This document shows, one piece after another, positions 45,555 to 54,559 of a stretch of 64,000 bases of DNA (positions are counted from its first letter, which is position 1; each line of letters begins with the position of its first letter). The stretch spans positions 51,677 to 115,676 of the forward strand of contig NZ_LMCQ01000007.1 of the NCBI RefSeq assembly GCF_001424835.1, in the 5' to 3' direction. The translations under genes were made by a program, and so were the position numbers. The notes below the pieces were generated by a model that searched no databases, was not told where the DNA came from, and saw only the letters and a list, made by a program, of their open reading frames with translations. Origin of the DNA: Variovorax sp. Root318D1 (GTDB taxonomy: Bacteria > Pseudomonadota > Gammaproteobacteria > Burkholderiales > Burkholderiaceae_C).

Positions 45555-46683
45555 CCAGAAAATCCAGCAGCAGGCGGCTCACTTCGGCGGGCTGCTCCTG
45601 CTGGACCCAGTGCCCCGCCCCCTCGACCCAGTGCACGCCGCGCAGCTGCGTGCAGGCCGTCGCTTGCATGGCTTCGAAGTCGCCCGGCTTCTGGAACACG
45701 CCCCAGTCGCTGCGGCCCGCGATAAAGCACACGGGCACGTCGATCGTGCGTCCCGACCAAGCCTGCATTTCCCGAAGGTAGCCCCCGCCGGTTCCGCAGC
45801 GATACCACTGCAATCCGCCCTGGAAGCCAGTGCGCGCGTATTCGGCGGTGTACACGGCCAGGTCTTCTTCGGGCAGCCATCGGCAGGCGGCGATCTGTTC
45901 GGCCGAGGGCATTTCTGCAGCCACGGTCTCGGCCATGGTCTGGTCGGCCCGCATCACGTAGTAGGTGGGCAGGCGAGCCAGTTCGTCCGCGCTCATTGCG
46001 GCCAGCGCGAAGGGCTGGTTCTGCGGCCAGTCGGCACTCTTGTGGTGGTAATAGCCGCGCAGGAAGGCATGCAGCCCTTGCGGTGCCTGCCGCATGTCGG
46101 CATCGGCCTCGGGCCCCGAGTAGTACCACTGGTAGTGTTTGCGCGGCGGATGCAGTGCGGCCAGGCCATCGAGCAGGTGCAGGGTGGCCTGCGCGAACAT
46201 GGCTGTCGCCGCAGCGTTCGGCGGGCCGGGAAACGGCGCGCTCATCAATACAACCGAGCGGAACACGTCCGGACGAGTCAACGCGCACCAGGCCGCCACC
46301 GGCGAGCCGAAGTCGTGACCCACCACGGCCGCCGTCTGGTGGCCCAGCGCGGACACGAGCCCCGCCGCATCCCGTACCAGATTGAGCAGGCGAAATTCGT
46401 CCAGCCCGGCTTCGTAGCCCTGCTGCCAGCCCGTGGTGCGGCCATAGCCGCGCTGATCGGGTGCGACCACGTGAAAGCCCGCCTCGGCCAGCGGCAACAT
46501 CACCTTGCGCCAGCTATAGGCCAGCTCCGGAAAGCCGTGCAGCAACAGCACGCAAGGGCGCCCCGGGGCGTCGAAGCCGGCTTCGAGCACCTGCATGGAC
46601 AGGCCGTTGCCGTTGTCGACCTGGCGCGAGCGGATGCCCGCGGGCAGCGGGATGGGGGCGAGTTCGGCGATGGTCATGGTCAT
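45541..46683 (-). CDS. Alpha/beta hydrolase, epoxide-hydrolase-like
   Basis: A 380-residue hydrolase: LLLHGFPELAYSWRKVM near residue 55 (HGFP oxyanion site), DQRGYGRTT near 85, nucleophile elbow VVGHDFGSPVAAW near 130 (Asp in place of Ser), and GAGHWVQQEQP near 355 with the catalytic His. An Asp at the elbow fits the epoxide hydrolase/dehalogenase group, which forms an alkyl-enzyme ester. The start at 46683 overlaps the end of the MerR gene, so these are cotranscribed. Substrate unknown. Confidence 0.9.
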   Translation of the reverse strand: MTMTIAELAPIPLPAGIRSRQVDNGNGLSMQVLEAGFDAPGRPCVLLLHGFPELAYSWRKVMLPLAEAGFHVVAPDQRGYGRTTGWQQGYEAGLDEFRLLNLVRDAAGLVSALGHQTAAVVGHDFGSPVAAWCALTRPDVFRSVVLMSAPFPGPPNAAATAMFAQATLHLLDGLAALHPPRKHYQWYYSGPEADADMRQAPQGLHAFLRGYYHHKSADWPQNQPFALAAMSADELARLPTYYVMRADQTMAETVAAEMPSAEQIAACRWLPEEDLAVYTAEYARTGFQGGLQWYRCGTGGGYLREMQAWSGRTIDVPVCFIAGRSDWGVFQKPGDFEAMQATACTQLRGVHWVEGAGHWVQQEQPAEVSRLLLDFLATRR

Positions 46684-47144
46684 GGGGATTTCCGTGGTTT
46701 TGACGGTTTCGGCGCGAGCGCCCGGACGCGGGGTGTTTCGGCCGGAATCAGCGGCGGCCGGTGGCCGGTCTGCATCCATTCGTCATAGAAGTCGATCTTT
46801 CGGTCGACCAGCGACAAGGCACGCTTCCATTCGCCGAGGGTGTCGAGCACGCGCGCGCGATGCGCCGCGAGCATTGCGCGCCGCTCGGGCAGCGTGGCCT
46901 TGCCCTGCAGCGCGAGCGCGGTGTATTCGCGCATCTCGGCAATCGACATGCCGGTCAGGCGCAGCCGCTCCATCAGGCCGAGCCAGCCGACGTGCATCTC
47001 GCCATAGAGACGCCGGCCACCCTGGTCGCGCGAGACGCCGGGCACCAGGCCCTGCGCCTCGTACCAGCGAATGGCGTGCACCGTGCGTCCGGTGCGGCTC
47101 GCGAGTTCGCCGATGTGAAAAGGCGCGCCGCCGTCAACCGGCAT
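46680..47144 (-). CDS. MerR-family transcriptional regulator
   Basis: A 154-residue regulator from the ATG at 47144. The HTH is FHIGELASRTGRTVHAIRWYEAQGLVPGVSRDQGGRRLYGEMHVGWLGLMERLRLTGMSIAEMREYTALA; a coiled-coil (ARVLDTLGEWKRALSLVDRKIDFYDEW) follows. No metal-binding Cys are present, so it belongs to the organic-ligand subgroup. It overlaps both the NTF2-like gene upstream and the epoxide-hydrolase-like gene downstream, forming a three-gene operon in which the latter two may be its targets. Confidence 0.9.
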   Translation of the reverse strand: MPVDGGAPFHIGELASRTGRTVHAIRWYEAQGLVPGVSRDQGGRRLYGEMHVGWLGLMERLRLTGMSIAEMREYTALALQGKATLPERRAMLAAHRARVLDTLGEWKRALSLVDRKIDFYDEWMQTGHRPPLIPAETPRVRALAPKPSKPRKSP

Positions 47145-47562
47145 CGGCGATGGCGGACGGCGCCTGGAGCGCCTCCTGAACCAGTGCGGTGTCAAAGTAC
47201 TCGGTCAGTTCTTTCACCTTGCCTCCTTCGATTCGATAGATGTAGCAATAGCGGTTGTTGTAGCGCTTGCCGGCCTTGGTGGGTACGTCCCCGCTGAACA
47301 GCACCACCACCCGGTCGTCCTCGGCAATGATGCGCTCCGTCTTGCTCACGTAGGGGCCCGCGAACTGCGCGAACAGCGGCTTGAGCAGCTCTTCGCGAAT
47401 GGCGGCCTTGCCCGCGTAGGTGCGCGACCACGGCGTGGTGCCTTCCAGCGTCCAGCGGGCGTCGTCGGCCAGGCTGTCGATGAAGACCTGGCCGTTCCCC
47501 TTGTCCAGCTCGGCATGGATGCGCTGCACCAGCGCCTTGTTGTCTGTCGTCGTCGCGTTCAT
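47134..47562 (-). CDS. NTF2-like (SnoaL) protein
   Basis: A 142-residue protein of the nuclear transport factor 2-like fold: LVQRIHAELDKGNGQVFIDSLADDARWTLEGTTPWSRTYAGKAAIREELLKPLF and VKELTEYFDTALVQEAL are typical. Such small cones hold hydrophobic substrates and include isomerases, cyclases and limonene-epoxide hydrolase. Its pairing with an epoxide-hydrolase-like enzyme and a MerR regulator suggests handling of one foreign or endogenous organic compound. Overlap with the MerR gene is 11 bases. Confidence 0.85.
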   Translation of the reverse strand: MNATTTDNKALVQRIHAELDKGNGQVFIDSLADDARWTLEGTTPWSRTYAGKAAIREELLKPLFAQFAGPYVSKTERIIAEDDRVVVLFSGDVPTKAGKRYNNRYCYIYRIEGGKVKELTEYFDTALVQEALQAPSAIADAG

Positions 47563-47664
47563 GGCTGCTTGTCCTCGTGGAATGAAATAACCGGAAGCCC
47601 CGGTCGATTCATTGGAAATGCTCGAGTGCACTCCAGGTCAAGCGCCACGGACAGGATCAGTGCG

Positions 47665-48591
47665 TCAACCCTTTTTCGCGTTTGCCACCATGGCCTTGCC
47701 GACCTCGTTGCTGCCCTGGGCGGTACCGCTCTGCGGCACGATCTCGCCCTCGCGCGAGGTCACCTCGGCGAGCCGCGCCGCCAGCTGCTCCGGCGTGTCC
47801 GGACCGATGCCGAGCCAGGCGCCCTGCGTCAGGGTGATGTGCGCGGCCTCGAAGGTGCCGGCTCCCGCGCAGAGGATGGTGCGGTTCGGCGCGTCCGTGG
47901 AAGCCAGCACCAGCATGGCGGGCACCACGGCTTCCGGCTTGAGCGCATCGAGAACCTCCGGCGGCATCAGGCCTTCGGTCATGCGGGTGGCGGCCGTCGG
48001 GGCCAGGCAATTGACGCGGATGTCATTCTTGGCGCCTTCGATGCTCAGCGTTTGCATCAGCCCCACCAGTGCGAGCTTGGCGGCGCCGTAGTTGCTCTGG
48101 CCGAAGTTGCCATACAGGCCCGACGACGAGGTCGTCATGACGATACGGCCGTATTTCTGCTCGTTCATGAGGGCCCAGACGGCCTTGGTGCAGTTCACGG
48201 CGCCCATCAGGTGCACGTCGATCACCAGCTTGAAATCGGACAGCTCCATCTTGGCGAAGCTCTTGTCGCGCAGGATGCCGGCGTTGTTCACCAGGATGTC
48301 GACCCGGCCCCAGGCATCGACCGCCTGCTGCACCATGGCCTCCACCGCGTCGAAGTCGGTTACCGATGCGCCGTTGGCCATGGCCTCCCCGCCCGCGGCC
48401 TTGATCTCGTCGACCACGGCCTGTGCCGCGCTCACCGAGGCGCCGGAGCCGTCGCCGGTGCCGCCCAGGTCATTCACCACCACCTTGGCGCCGCGCGCCG
48501 CGAGGGCCAGCGCATGCTGGCGGCCCAGGCCGCCGCCCGCGCCGGTAACGATGGCCACTCGGCCCTTGAAATCGATGGTGCTGTTGCTCAT
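47665..48591 (-). CDS. SDR-family NAD(P)-dependent oxidoreductase
   Basis: A 308-residue short-chain dehydrogenase: TGAGGGLGRQHALALAARGAKVVVND (cofactor site, residues 16-40, with Asp favouring NAD), NNAG near 90, active-site TSSSGLYGNFGQSNYGAAK (Ser...Tyr-x3-Lys) near 155-172. The insert LGGTGDGSGASVSAAQAVVDEI is the mark of the 17-beta-hydroxysteroid dehydrogenase 4/(3R)-hydroxyacyl-CoA dehydrogenase type used in beta-oxidation. Length exceeds the usual 250 because of a C-terminal extension (ITLTQGAWLGIGPDTPEQLAARLAEV). The gene stands alone. Confidence 0.9.
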   Translation of the reverse strand: MSNSTIDFKGRVAIVTGAGGGLGRQHALALAARGAKVVVNDLGGTGDGSGASVSAAQAVVDEIKAAGGEAMANGASVTDFDAVEAMVQQAVDAWGRVDILVNNAGILRDKSFAKMELSDFKLVIDVHLMGAVNCTKAVWALMNEQKYGRIVMTTSSSGLYGNFGQSNYGAAKLALVGLMQTLSIEGAKNDIRVNCLAPTAATRMTEGLMPPEVLDALKPEAVVPAMLVLASTDAPNRTILCAGAGTFEAAHITLTQGAWLGIGPDTPEQLAARLAEVTSREGEIVPQSGTAQGSNEVGKAMVANAKKG

Positions 48592-48696
48592 GTGTCGCTT
48601 TCGCTGCCTTGCTGGGGAATGGGAATGTGCGGGCCATGGCGGCCGCGAGGCGTTTTACCTCAGAAAGCGCGCGGGCCCGGCGGGCCGGCCGCCAGC

Positions 48697-49077
48697 TCAG
48701 TCGCGCGCGTGACGCAGGGTTTCGCAATAAGCGACCAGCTGGTCGAGTTCGGCCGACTTGTCGAAGAAGGCATCGGCGCCCAGCTGTTCGGAGCGTTGGC
48801 GCATGTCGGCCGTGGCGTAGTTGCTCAGCACTACCACCTTCTGCTTGGCCTTGCGGTTGCGGCAGGCCTTGATCACGCCAAGGCCGTTGCCGCGCTCCAG
48901 GAACAGGTCGACGATGGTCAGGTCCCAGTCGTCGCGATGCTGGCGCAGCCAGCGCACCGCCTCTTCCTCGCTGCTGGCGCATGCCACCACGTCCGCGTTG
49001 GCCACGTCGTGAAGAAACCCGACGAGGTTTTCACGGATCAGGGCACTGTCCTCGACGAGATAGGCCTTGAAAGTCAT
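48697..49077 (-). CDS. Receiver-only response regulator
   Basis: A 126-residue single receiver domain: acidic pair near residue 9-10 (LVEDSALIREN), phospho-acceptor Asp57 in LTIVDLFLERGNGLGVI, Ser/Thr position in VVLSNYA near 87 and Lys in FFDKSAEL near 107. No output domain is present, so it must act through protein contact, as CheY-type or Spo0F-type proteins do. No kinase is nearby. The 187 bases upstream before gshA hold no gene and no strong motif. Confidence 0.88.
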   Translation of the reverse strand: MTFKAYLVEDSALIRENLVGFLHDVANADVVACASSEEEAVRWLRQHRDDWDLTIVDLFLERGNGLGVIKACRNRKAKQKVVVLSNYATADMRQRSEQLGADAFFDKSAELDQLVAYCETLRHARD

Positions 49078-49264
49078 ACCAAAACTTCCGGCCCACCCAC
49101 GGACCGGGTCAAAAAACTTGAGCTTGCGGGGTGCATGGCCTCCATCGTCGCCGGTGCCGCGGCGCCCGCAGTGGGTCATGCCGGCCAATGCCTGTAGGCC
49201 ATCGGCCCCCGCCGCTGTCGTCAGGCGGGCTGCGTGCCGGTGAGACGCGTAGGACAGCCGAGCG

Positions 49265-50821
49265 TCAGGCCGCGACGGCCATCCGACCGCGGCCGAGCCC
49301 CAGTCGCGCCGGCGACACGTACTGCTCGCGGTAGATCTCGAAGGGCATGGTGTCGGCGGCCTCGATGCGCTTCTGCTCCTGGATCGACTCCTCGGTCATG
49401 CGCTCGAACTCGGCTTGCTGCTCGGCCGAGAACGGCAGCGCCAGCAGCGTGGCGCGGGTCTGCTCGGACTGCGCGCGCACGAAGCCGATGAACGAGTTGC
49501 CGTGCCTCTCGTCGACAGCAGCCAGAACGCGCGCCGAAGGCAGGCTGTCCGGGTTCTGCAGGGCGGAAAGCGCCGCACGCACTGCGTCGGCATGCTGCGT
49601 GCCACCGTTCGCGGCATCGAGCGCGGCCGCAATGGGCAGGCATTGCTCGACCAGTTCCACGCCCCAGCCGGTCAACGGCACTTCGCGGCCTCCGCGCAGC
49701 AGCTGCAGGCCCGGCTCGCGCCCGCGTGCGGCCGTGAGGTGCTGGTTGTGGGCCAGTTCGGCAATTTCCTGCGGCGTGTCGGCTGGGCTGTCGCTCAGAA
49801 GGCACTGCAGCAGGAACACATCGAGGAAGCGCATCGTCTGGGCGTTGATGCCTACCGGTTCGAAGGGGTCCAGATCCATCAGACGCACCTCGACGTACTC
49901 GACACCGCGCTCGCGCAGCGCATGCAGCGGACGCTCGCCGGGGTTGATCACGCGCTTGGGCCGGATGGTGCCGTAGAACTCGTTCTCGATCTGCAGCAGG
50001 CTGGTGCCCAGCTGGTTGTAGTCGCCGCCGAGGTTCTGGATGCCGATGGCCTCGTAGGCAGGCCAAGGCCGCGTGAGTGCGTCCTGCAGCGAGGCGGCGT
50101 AGCCTTCGAGGCTGTTGTAGCTCACGGCCAGCGAGGCCTGCGCATCGCTCTGGTAGCCGAGGCGGCCCATGCGCAGCGAGGTGCCGTGCGGCATGAACAT
50201 GCTGCCTTCGCCCAGCGGCTGCAGCTCGTGCGGGCGGCCCGCGACAAAGCTCGAACACAGCGCCGGCGATGCGCCGAACAGGTACAGCAGCAGGAAGGCG
50301 TGGCGGCGGAAATTGCGGATGAGCGCGAAATACTGTTCGCTCGACACGCCGGGCAGCGACCAGTTGTAGTGAATGCCCGAGATGGTCTGCATGCGCCGGC
50401 CGTAGCGGTGGCTCAGGCCCATGCGGTACACGCTCTTGGCGCGCCCGACGTTCGACGAGCCGTAGCGCCCGATCGGAATGGTTTCGTCGGTCGGCAGGCC
50501 GCAGGGCATGCTCGAAACCCAGAGCCGTTCGTCGCCGAGGGAATCGAGCACGTGGTAGGTGAACTGGTGCACCCGGGTCAGTTCCTCGAGTGCTGATTCG
50601 ACGCCCGCATGCACGCCCGTGATGAGCTCGAGCTGCGACTCGCTGAAATCGGTGGTGATGTGCGGGTGGGTCAGCGCCGAGCCCAAGGCGATCGGGTGCG
50701 GCGTGAGCGCAAGCTTGCCATCCGGGAGAGCGCGCAGGCTTTCCTTCTCGATGCCGCGCCGCATTCCCTTCAACCGCGCGGTTGAGAGTGAACCCAACCT
50801 CTCCTGCAATCTGCTGCTCAT
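49265..50821 (-). CDS. gshA: Glutamate-cysteine ligase
   Basis: A 518-residue GshA of the proteobacterial type, joining Glu and Cys with ATP in the first step of glutathione synthesis. The family stretches are complete: GIEKESLRALPDGKLALTPHP at 22-43, DFSESQLELITGVH near 58, WVSSMPCGLPTDETIPIGRYGSSNVGRAKSVYRMGLSHRYGRRMQTISGIHYNWSLP near 100-157, and YVEVRLMDLDPF near 305. E. coli GshA is also 518. The ATG at 50821 is used. Upstream toward the ABM gene are 161 bases without a gene. Confidence 0.96.
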   Translation of the reverse strand: MSSRLQERLGSLSTARLKGMRRGIEKESLRALPDGKLALTPHPIALGSALTHPHITTDFSESQLELITGVHAGVESALEELTRVHQFTYHVLDSLGDERLWVSSMPCGLPTDETIPIGRYGSSNVGRAKSVYRMGLSHRYGRRMQTISGIHYNWSLPGVSSEQYFALIRNFRRHAFLLLYLFGASPALCSSFVAGRPHELQPLGEGSMFMPHGTSLRMGRLGYQSDAQASLAVSYNSLEGYAASLQDALTRPWPAYEAIGIQNLGGDYNQLGTSLLQIENEFYGTIRPKRVINPGERPLHALRERGVEYVEVRLMDLDPFEPVGINAQTMRFLDVFLLQCLLSDSPADTPQEIAELAHNQHLTAARGREPGLQLLRGGREVPLTGWGVELVEQCLPIAAALDAANGGTQHADAVRAALSALQNPDSLPSARVLAAVDERHGNSFIGFVRAQSEQTRATLLALPFSAEQQAEFERMTEESIQEQKRIEAADTMPFEIYREQYVSPARLGLGRGRMAVAA

Positions 50822-50982
50822 ATTGTTATGACCCGTCGTTCTCTGAGGGGCTGGAAGGTAGCACGGCGGCGCGGGCATTGCTGGTGCAGGGAATCCCGGC
50901 TTCCGCTATGCTGCGAGGCGCTACGGTATTGATAGCAAACTCCATCGGATTCGCCTGCAAATTTCATCCAAAGCTGAAAGGA

Positions 50983-51294
50983 TCAGCCGCGTCCCGCCGC
51001 CAGGTCGATCTCTTCCGACTGGTAGACCGACATCTGCGGCATGCCATCGGCCATGCCGGCCAATGCCTTGGCAAACGCGCGCGAAGCCTCGACGCGAAAA
51101 TGCGCCTTCAGCGCCGCCATGTCGCTCCAGCGCTCGACGAAGCTGAGCCGAAGCGGCTGCTGAATGTCGGCGCTGACCTCGTGCGAGATGCAGCCGGGTT
51201 CGGTGCGCGAACGCAGCACATGCTCGACGCTGATGGCCAGCATCGCTTGCAGGGTCTCGGGTTTCGCCATGGCGTGTCCGATGACGAGGATCAT
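50983..51294 (-). CDS. ABM-family (antibiotic biosynthesis monooxygenase) protein
   Basis: A 103-residue ferredoxin-like dimeric protein: MILVIGHAMAKPETLQAMLAI, RTEPGCISHEVSADIQQPLRLSFVERWSDMAALKAHF, and AKALAGMADGMPQMSVYQ. The EPGC...Y/H pattern is that of the ABM family, which includes quinol monooxygenases such as YgiN. It lies 47 bases downstream of the carboxylesterase gene on the same strand. Confidence 0.85.
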   Translation of the reverse strand: MILVIGHAMAKPETLQAMLAISVEHVLRSRTEPGCISHEVSADIQQPLRLSFVERWSDMAALKAHFRVEASRAFAKALAGMADGMPQMSVYQSEEIDLAAGRG

Positions 51295-51341
51295 CTTGCT
51301 TTCTCCTTCTTTTTCGCGAATGCGGGAAGGCGCCGAACGCG

Positions 51342-52007
51342 TCAGGAAGCCAGCACGCGCAGAAGAAACCGGTTGAGGTCGGCGATCTCCTCCATGCAGA
51401 CCGAATGCGCCATCGTGTACTCGTGCCACTCGACGGGATGGCCGAGCGCGACGAGCGCGTCGCGCGACTGGAGCGCCCGTTGGAGCGGCACCACCGGGTC
51501 TTGCCGGCCGTGAGCCAGGAAGACCGGCGTCTCGTGGTTGGCCGCATGCCGCTCGGCCGCGGTGGTGGCCGCAATGGGCAGGTAGCCCGACAGGCCGACG
51601 ATGCCGGCCAGCCGCTCGGTATGGCGCAACCCAGTCATCAACGCCATGGCACAGCCTTGCGAAAAACCCGCCACCACGATGCGGCCGGCCGCGATGCCGC
51701 GGGCCTTCTCGCTGGCGATGAGCGTCTCGATGGTGGCCTGCGAACGGCGCAGTCCCGCCTCGTCCTCGCGCGCGGCCAGGTCGGCCACGGCAATGTCGTA
51801 CCACGCCGGCATCTGGTAGCCGCCGTTGATGGTGACCGGGATAACCGGGGCGTTGGGGAACACGAAGCGAACCGGGCCCACGCTCGACAGGTCGAGTTCG
51901 TTGGCAATCGGCACGAAGTCGTTTCCGTCGGCACCCAGGCCGTGCATCACGATCACCGTGGCGGTGGGATGGGGAGCGGTTTCGATTTCGATCGGGGAGC
52001 GGGACAT
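51342..52007 (-). CDS. Carboxylesterase/phospholipase-family hydrolase
   Basis: A 221-residue hydrolase of the PF02230 group: VIVMHGLGADGNDFVPI near residue 20, the nucleophile elbow VVAGFSQGCAMALMTGL near 112, FLAHGRQDPVVP near 165 (Asp) and HEYTMAHSVCMEEI near 200 (His), so the catalytic triad is complete. The family hydrolyses carboxylic esters and short acyl phospholipids. Probably cotranscribed with the ABM gene. Confidence 0.93.
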   Translation of the reverse strand: MSRSPIEIETAPHPTATVIVMHGLGADGNDFVPIANELDLSSVGPVRFVFPNAPVIPVTINGGYQMPAWYDIAVADLAAREDEAGLRRSQATIETLIASEKARGIAAGRIVVAGFSQGCAMALMTGLRHTERLAGIVGLSGYLPIAATTAAERHAANHETPVFLAHGRQDPVVPLQRALQSRDALVALGHPVEWHEYTMAHSVCMEEIADLNRFLLRVLAS

Positions 52008-52116
52008 GGTCGGTAGAAGGTATTCAGAGACGCGAAAAACCAGACCTTAGCGCATTCGGGCCGGCCGGGGCGCGGTCTCGCGGAATGCAACACAATGGCG
52101 GTTCCGCGAAGAACCC

Positions 52117-52584
52117 ATGAGCCTGCATCCGAAGCCCCCTCTCGCCGTTACGGCGCTCGACAGTGAAACCCTGCTGCGCAGCAGCGGCTTGCGCGTGACG
52201 CGCGCCGCACAAACGGTGTTGGAACTGCTCGCGCGCGCCTCGCAGCCGCTCACGCATGACGACGTGGTTGCCGCCTACACAGCCGCCGCCGGCGAGGCGC
52301 CTGACCGCGTGACCATCTACCGCGTGCTCGATCGCCTGGTCGAAGCGGGCCTGTGCGACCGCCGCGTGGGCGCGGACCGCGTCAATCGCTTCTCGCGCCA
52401 TGTGGAAGCCGCGTCGGGCAACATCTTCGAATGCGACCAGTGCCACAAGGTGCTGGCGCTGCCCTCCGATCCCGAACTGCCCAAGGTGATGAGCCGGCTG
52501 GGGCGGGAGCTGCGCAAGCAAGGCATCGACACCCGCCATACCGCGCTCACGCTGCACGGCACCTGCGGGGAGTGCAGGGGCTGA
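52117..52584 (+). CDS. Fur-family transcriptional regulator, Zur-like
   Basis: A 155-residue regulator: winged helix at 20-90 (LRVTRAAQTVLELLARASQPLTHDDVVAAY, DRVTIYRVLDRLVEAGLCDR), followed by the metal-binding part with Cys106-x2-Cys109 (FECDQCHKVL) and Cys150-x2-Cys153 (GTCGECRG), the structural zinc site of Fur proteins. The gene next to it is a CobW GTPase, a group commonly controlled by Zur, so zinc sensing is more probable than iron, but this is inference. It is convergent with cobW, nine bases apart. Confidence 0.87.
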   Translation: MSLHPKPPLAVTALDSETLLRSSGLRVTRAAQTVLELLARASQPLTHDDVVAAYTAAAGEAPDRVTIYRVLDRLVEAGLCDRRVGADRVNRFSRHVEAASGNIFECDQCHKVLALPSDPELPKVMSRLGRELRKQGIDTRHTALTLHGTCGECRG

Positions 52585-52593
52585 AGCCCGGGG

Positions 52594-53787
52594 CTATACG
52601 TTCCAGGACGGAAAAGGATCGGGGAAGTTGGTCCACCACGGTGCGCCGTGGCGCATTTCGCTTTCAGTCAGCAGGCAGGCATCGAGCCGCGCACGCAAGC
52701 CGGCTTCGTCCATGCGGATGCCAATCAGCACGAGCTCCTGCCGTGCGTCCCCGGTGGCCGGGTCCCAGTTCTTGCGAATGGCCTCCAGTGCTTCCTCGTC
52801 GGAAGGCCAGTGCTCGCGTGGAACCGCGGCCCACCACAAACCCGCCACGCCAAAGCGGCAGGCACCACCGGCCTGCGACCATGAGCCTGCCCGCGTGGCG
52901 CGGCTCGCGAGCCAGAAGAATCCCTTGGAGCGCACCACGCCATCCCACTCGCTCTGCACCAAGTCCCAGAAGCGCTGGGGATGGAATGGCAGCCGTGCGC
53001 GGTAGACGAAGCTGCGGATGCCGTAGGTGTCGCTCTCGGGCGCATGCTCGCCGCGCAGTTCGGCCAGCCATCCGGGTGCGCGTTCGGCCTGCTCGAAATC
53101 GAACAGGCCTGTGTCGAGCACGCGGTCGAGCGCGACGCGACCGAACTCCGAAGTCTCGATGCGCGCACGCGGGTTGAGGCTGCGCAGAATCGCCATCAGC
53201 CGCTCGCGCTCCTCGGCCGTGACAAGGTCGGCCTTGTTGACCACCAGCACGTCGCAGAACTCGACCTGCTCGATCAGCAGGTCGACCACCGTGCGGGTGT
53301 CTTCGTCGCCGAGCGACTGGCCGCGCTGGCCCAGGCTGTCGGGCGAGCCGTAGTCGCGCAGGAAGTTGAAGGCATCGACCACGGTCACCATGGTGTCCAG
53401 GCGGGCCACGTCGGCAAGGCTTTTGCCGTCCTCGCCCGCGAAAGTGAAGGTCTCGGCCACCGGCAGCGGCTCCGAAATGCCGGTCGATTCGATCACGAGC
53501 TGGTCGAAGCGCCCTTCCTTCGCGAGCCTGCCAACTTCTATGAGGAGGTCTTCGCGCAGCGTGCAGCAGATGCAGCCATTGCTCATCTCGACCAGCTTCT
53601 CGTCGGTGCGCGAGAGTTCGGCGCCACCGTCCCGCACCAGGGCCGCGTCGATGTTGACCTCGCTCATGTCGTTGACGATGACCGCCACGCGGCGCCCCTC
53701 GCGGTTGTGCAGGATGTGGTTGAGCAGGGTGGTCTTGCCGGCGCCGAGAAAGCCGGACAGCACGGTGACGGGAAGGCGGTCGGTCAT
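52594..53787 (-). CDS. CobW/ZNG1-family GTP-binding metallochaperone
   Basis: A 397-residue G3E GTPase: Walker [16 protein letters not shown] at residues 12-26, the metal-binding C-x-C-C motif in [12 protein letters not shown] at 72-75, NKADLV near 180, and the C-terminal CobW domain ([18 protein letters not shown]). Such proteins insert zinc or cobalt into client enzymes and are induced by zinc starvation through Zur. Its start lies just downstream of two inverted repeats that resemble an operator, and the Zur-like gene is adjacent. Longer than average by an extended C-terminus. Confidence 0.92.
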   Translation of the reverse strand: MTDRLPVTVLSGFLGAGKTTLLNHILHNREGRRVAVIVNDMSEVNIDAALVRDGGAELSRTDEKLVEMSNGCICCTLREDLLIEVGRLAKEGRFDQLVIESTGISEPLPVAETFTFAGEDGKSLADVARLDTMVTVVDAFNFLRDYGSPDSLGQRGQSLGDEDTRTVVDLLIEQVEFCDVLVVNKADLVTAEERERLMAILRSLNPRARIETSEFGRVALDRVLDTGLFDFEQAERAPGWLAELRGEHAPESDTYGIRSFVYRARLPFHPQRFWDLVQSEWDGVVRSKGFFWLASRATRAGSWSQAGGACRFGVAGLWWAAVPREHWPSDEEALEAIRKNWDPATGDARQELVLIGIRMDEAGLRARLDACLLTESEMRHGAPWWTNFPDPFPSWNV

Positions 53788-53801
53788 GGGTATGGCTATA
53801 T

Positions 53802-53846
53802 ATGCAACAGAATTGCATTATAGGAACCAATGCAACCATGTTGCGT
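53802..53846. promoter_or_regulatory. Paired ATGCAAC inverted repeats upstream of cobW
   Basis: Two 17-bp sites lie just upstream of the cobW start: ATGCAACAGAATTGCAT at 53802-53818 (arms ATGCAA/TTGCAT perfect) and ATGCAACCATGTTGCGT at 53830-53846 (arms GCAAC/GTTGC). Their starts are 28 bases apart. A half-site ATGCAAC also lies upstream of the Zur-like gene (52086-52092) and of the GST gene (53903). The layout suits a dimeric Zur repressor controlling cobW. Binding is inferred, not shown. Confidence 0.6.
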
Positions 53847-53902
53847 TTGTTGGGGACCAGCCTTTCCACTGCCGTGCCGGCCGGCATAGACTCTTGCGCG
53901 CG

Positions 53903-54559
53903 ATGCAACACCCTACCCTGCCCGTTCTTTACAGCTTTCGCCGCTGCCCCTACGCAATGCGCGCGCGCCTGGCAGTGGCCGCAAGCGGCGAGCGCTGCGA
54001 GCTGCGCGAAGTGGTGCTGAAGAACAAGCCGGCCGAGATGCTCGCGGCTTCGCCCAAGGGCACCGTGCCCGTGCTGGTGCTGGCCAATGCCACCGTGCTG
54101 GAACAGAGTCTCGACATCATGCTGTGGGCACTGCGCCGCAACGATCCGTTGCGCTGGCTGGAGCCCGACGCTGGAACGCTCGAAGACATGCTCGCGCTCG
54201 TGGCTGAGTGCGACGACCACTTCAAGCCGCAGCTCGACCGCTACAAATACCCGGCTCGATTCGAGGGCTCGTCCGCCGATGCGCGCGAGACGGGCGGCCG
54301 GTTCCTGTTGCAGTTGGAGGCGAGGCTCGCCGGCTCCGGGCAGCTTTTCGGCGCGCGGGCCTCGCTGGCGGATGCGGCCGTCATGCCGTTCGTGCGGCAG
54401 TTCGCAATGGTCGATCCCGCATGGTTCGAAAGTCAGCCTTGGCCATTGCTGCACGTCTGGCTCACGGGCTGGACCGCTTCACCGCTGTTCGAGCGTGCGA
54501 TGCGGAAGTACGCGCCGTGGACGCCGGGCGAAATCGGCGTCGTCTATCCGCCGGCCTGA
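53903..54559 (+). CDS. Glutathione S-transferase family protein
   Basis: A 218-residue protein: [21 protein letters not shown] (residues 9-29; redox-like CPYA), [10 protein letters not shown] near 50, [10 protein letters not shown] near 68, then an all-helical C-terminal half. Cys-Pro-Tyr-Ala is that of glutaredoxin-like or omega-type GSTs, so a thiol transfer or reduction role is more likely than simple conjugation. The stop touches the stop of the convergent enoyl-CoA hydratase gene without any gap. Confidence 0.88.
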   Translation: MQHPTLPVLYSFRRCPYAMRARLAVAASGERCELREVVLKNKPAEMLAASPKGTVPVLVLANATVLEQSLDIMLWALRRNDPLRWLEPDAGTLEDMLALVAECDDHFKPQLDRYKYPARFEGSSADARETGGRFLLQLEARLAGSGQLFGARASLADAAVMPFVRQFAMVDPAWFESQPWPLLHVWLTGWTASPLFERAMRKYAPWTPGEIGVVYPPA

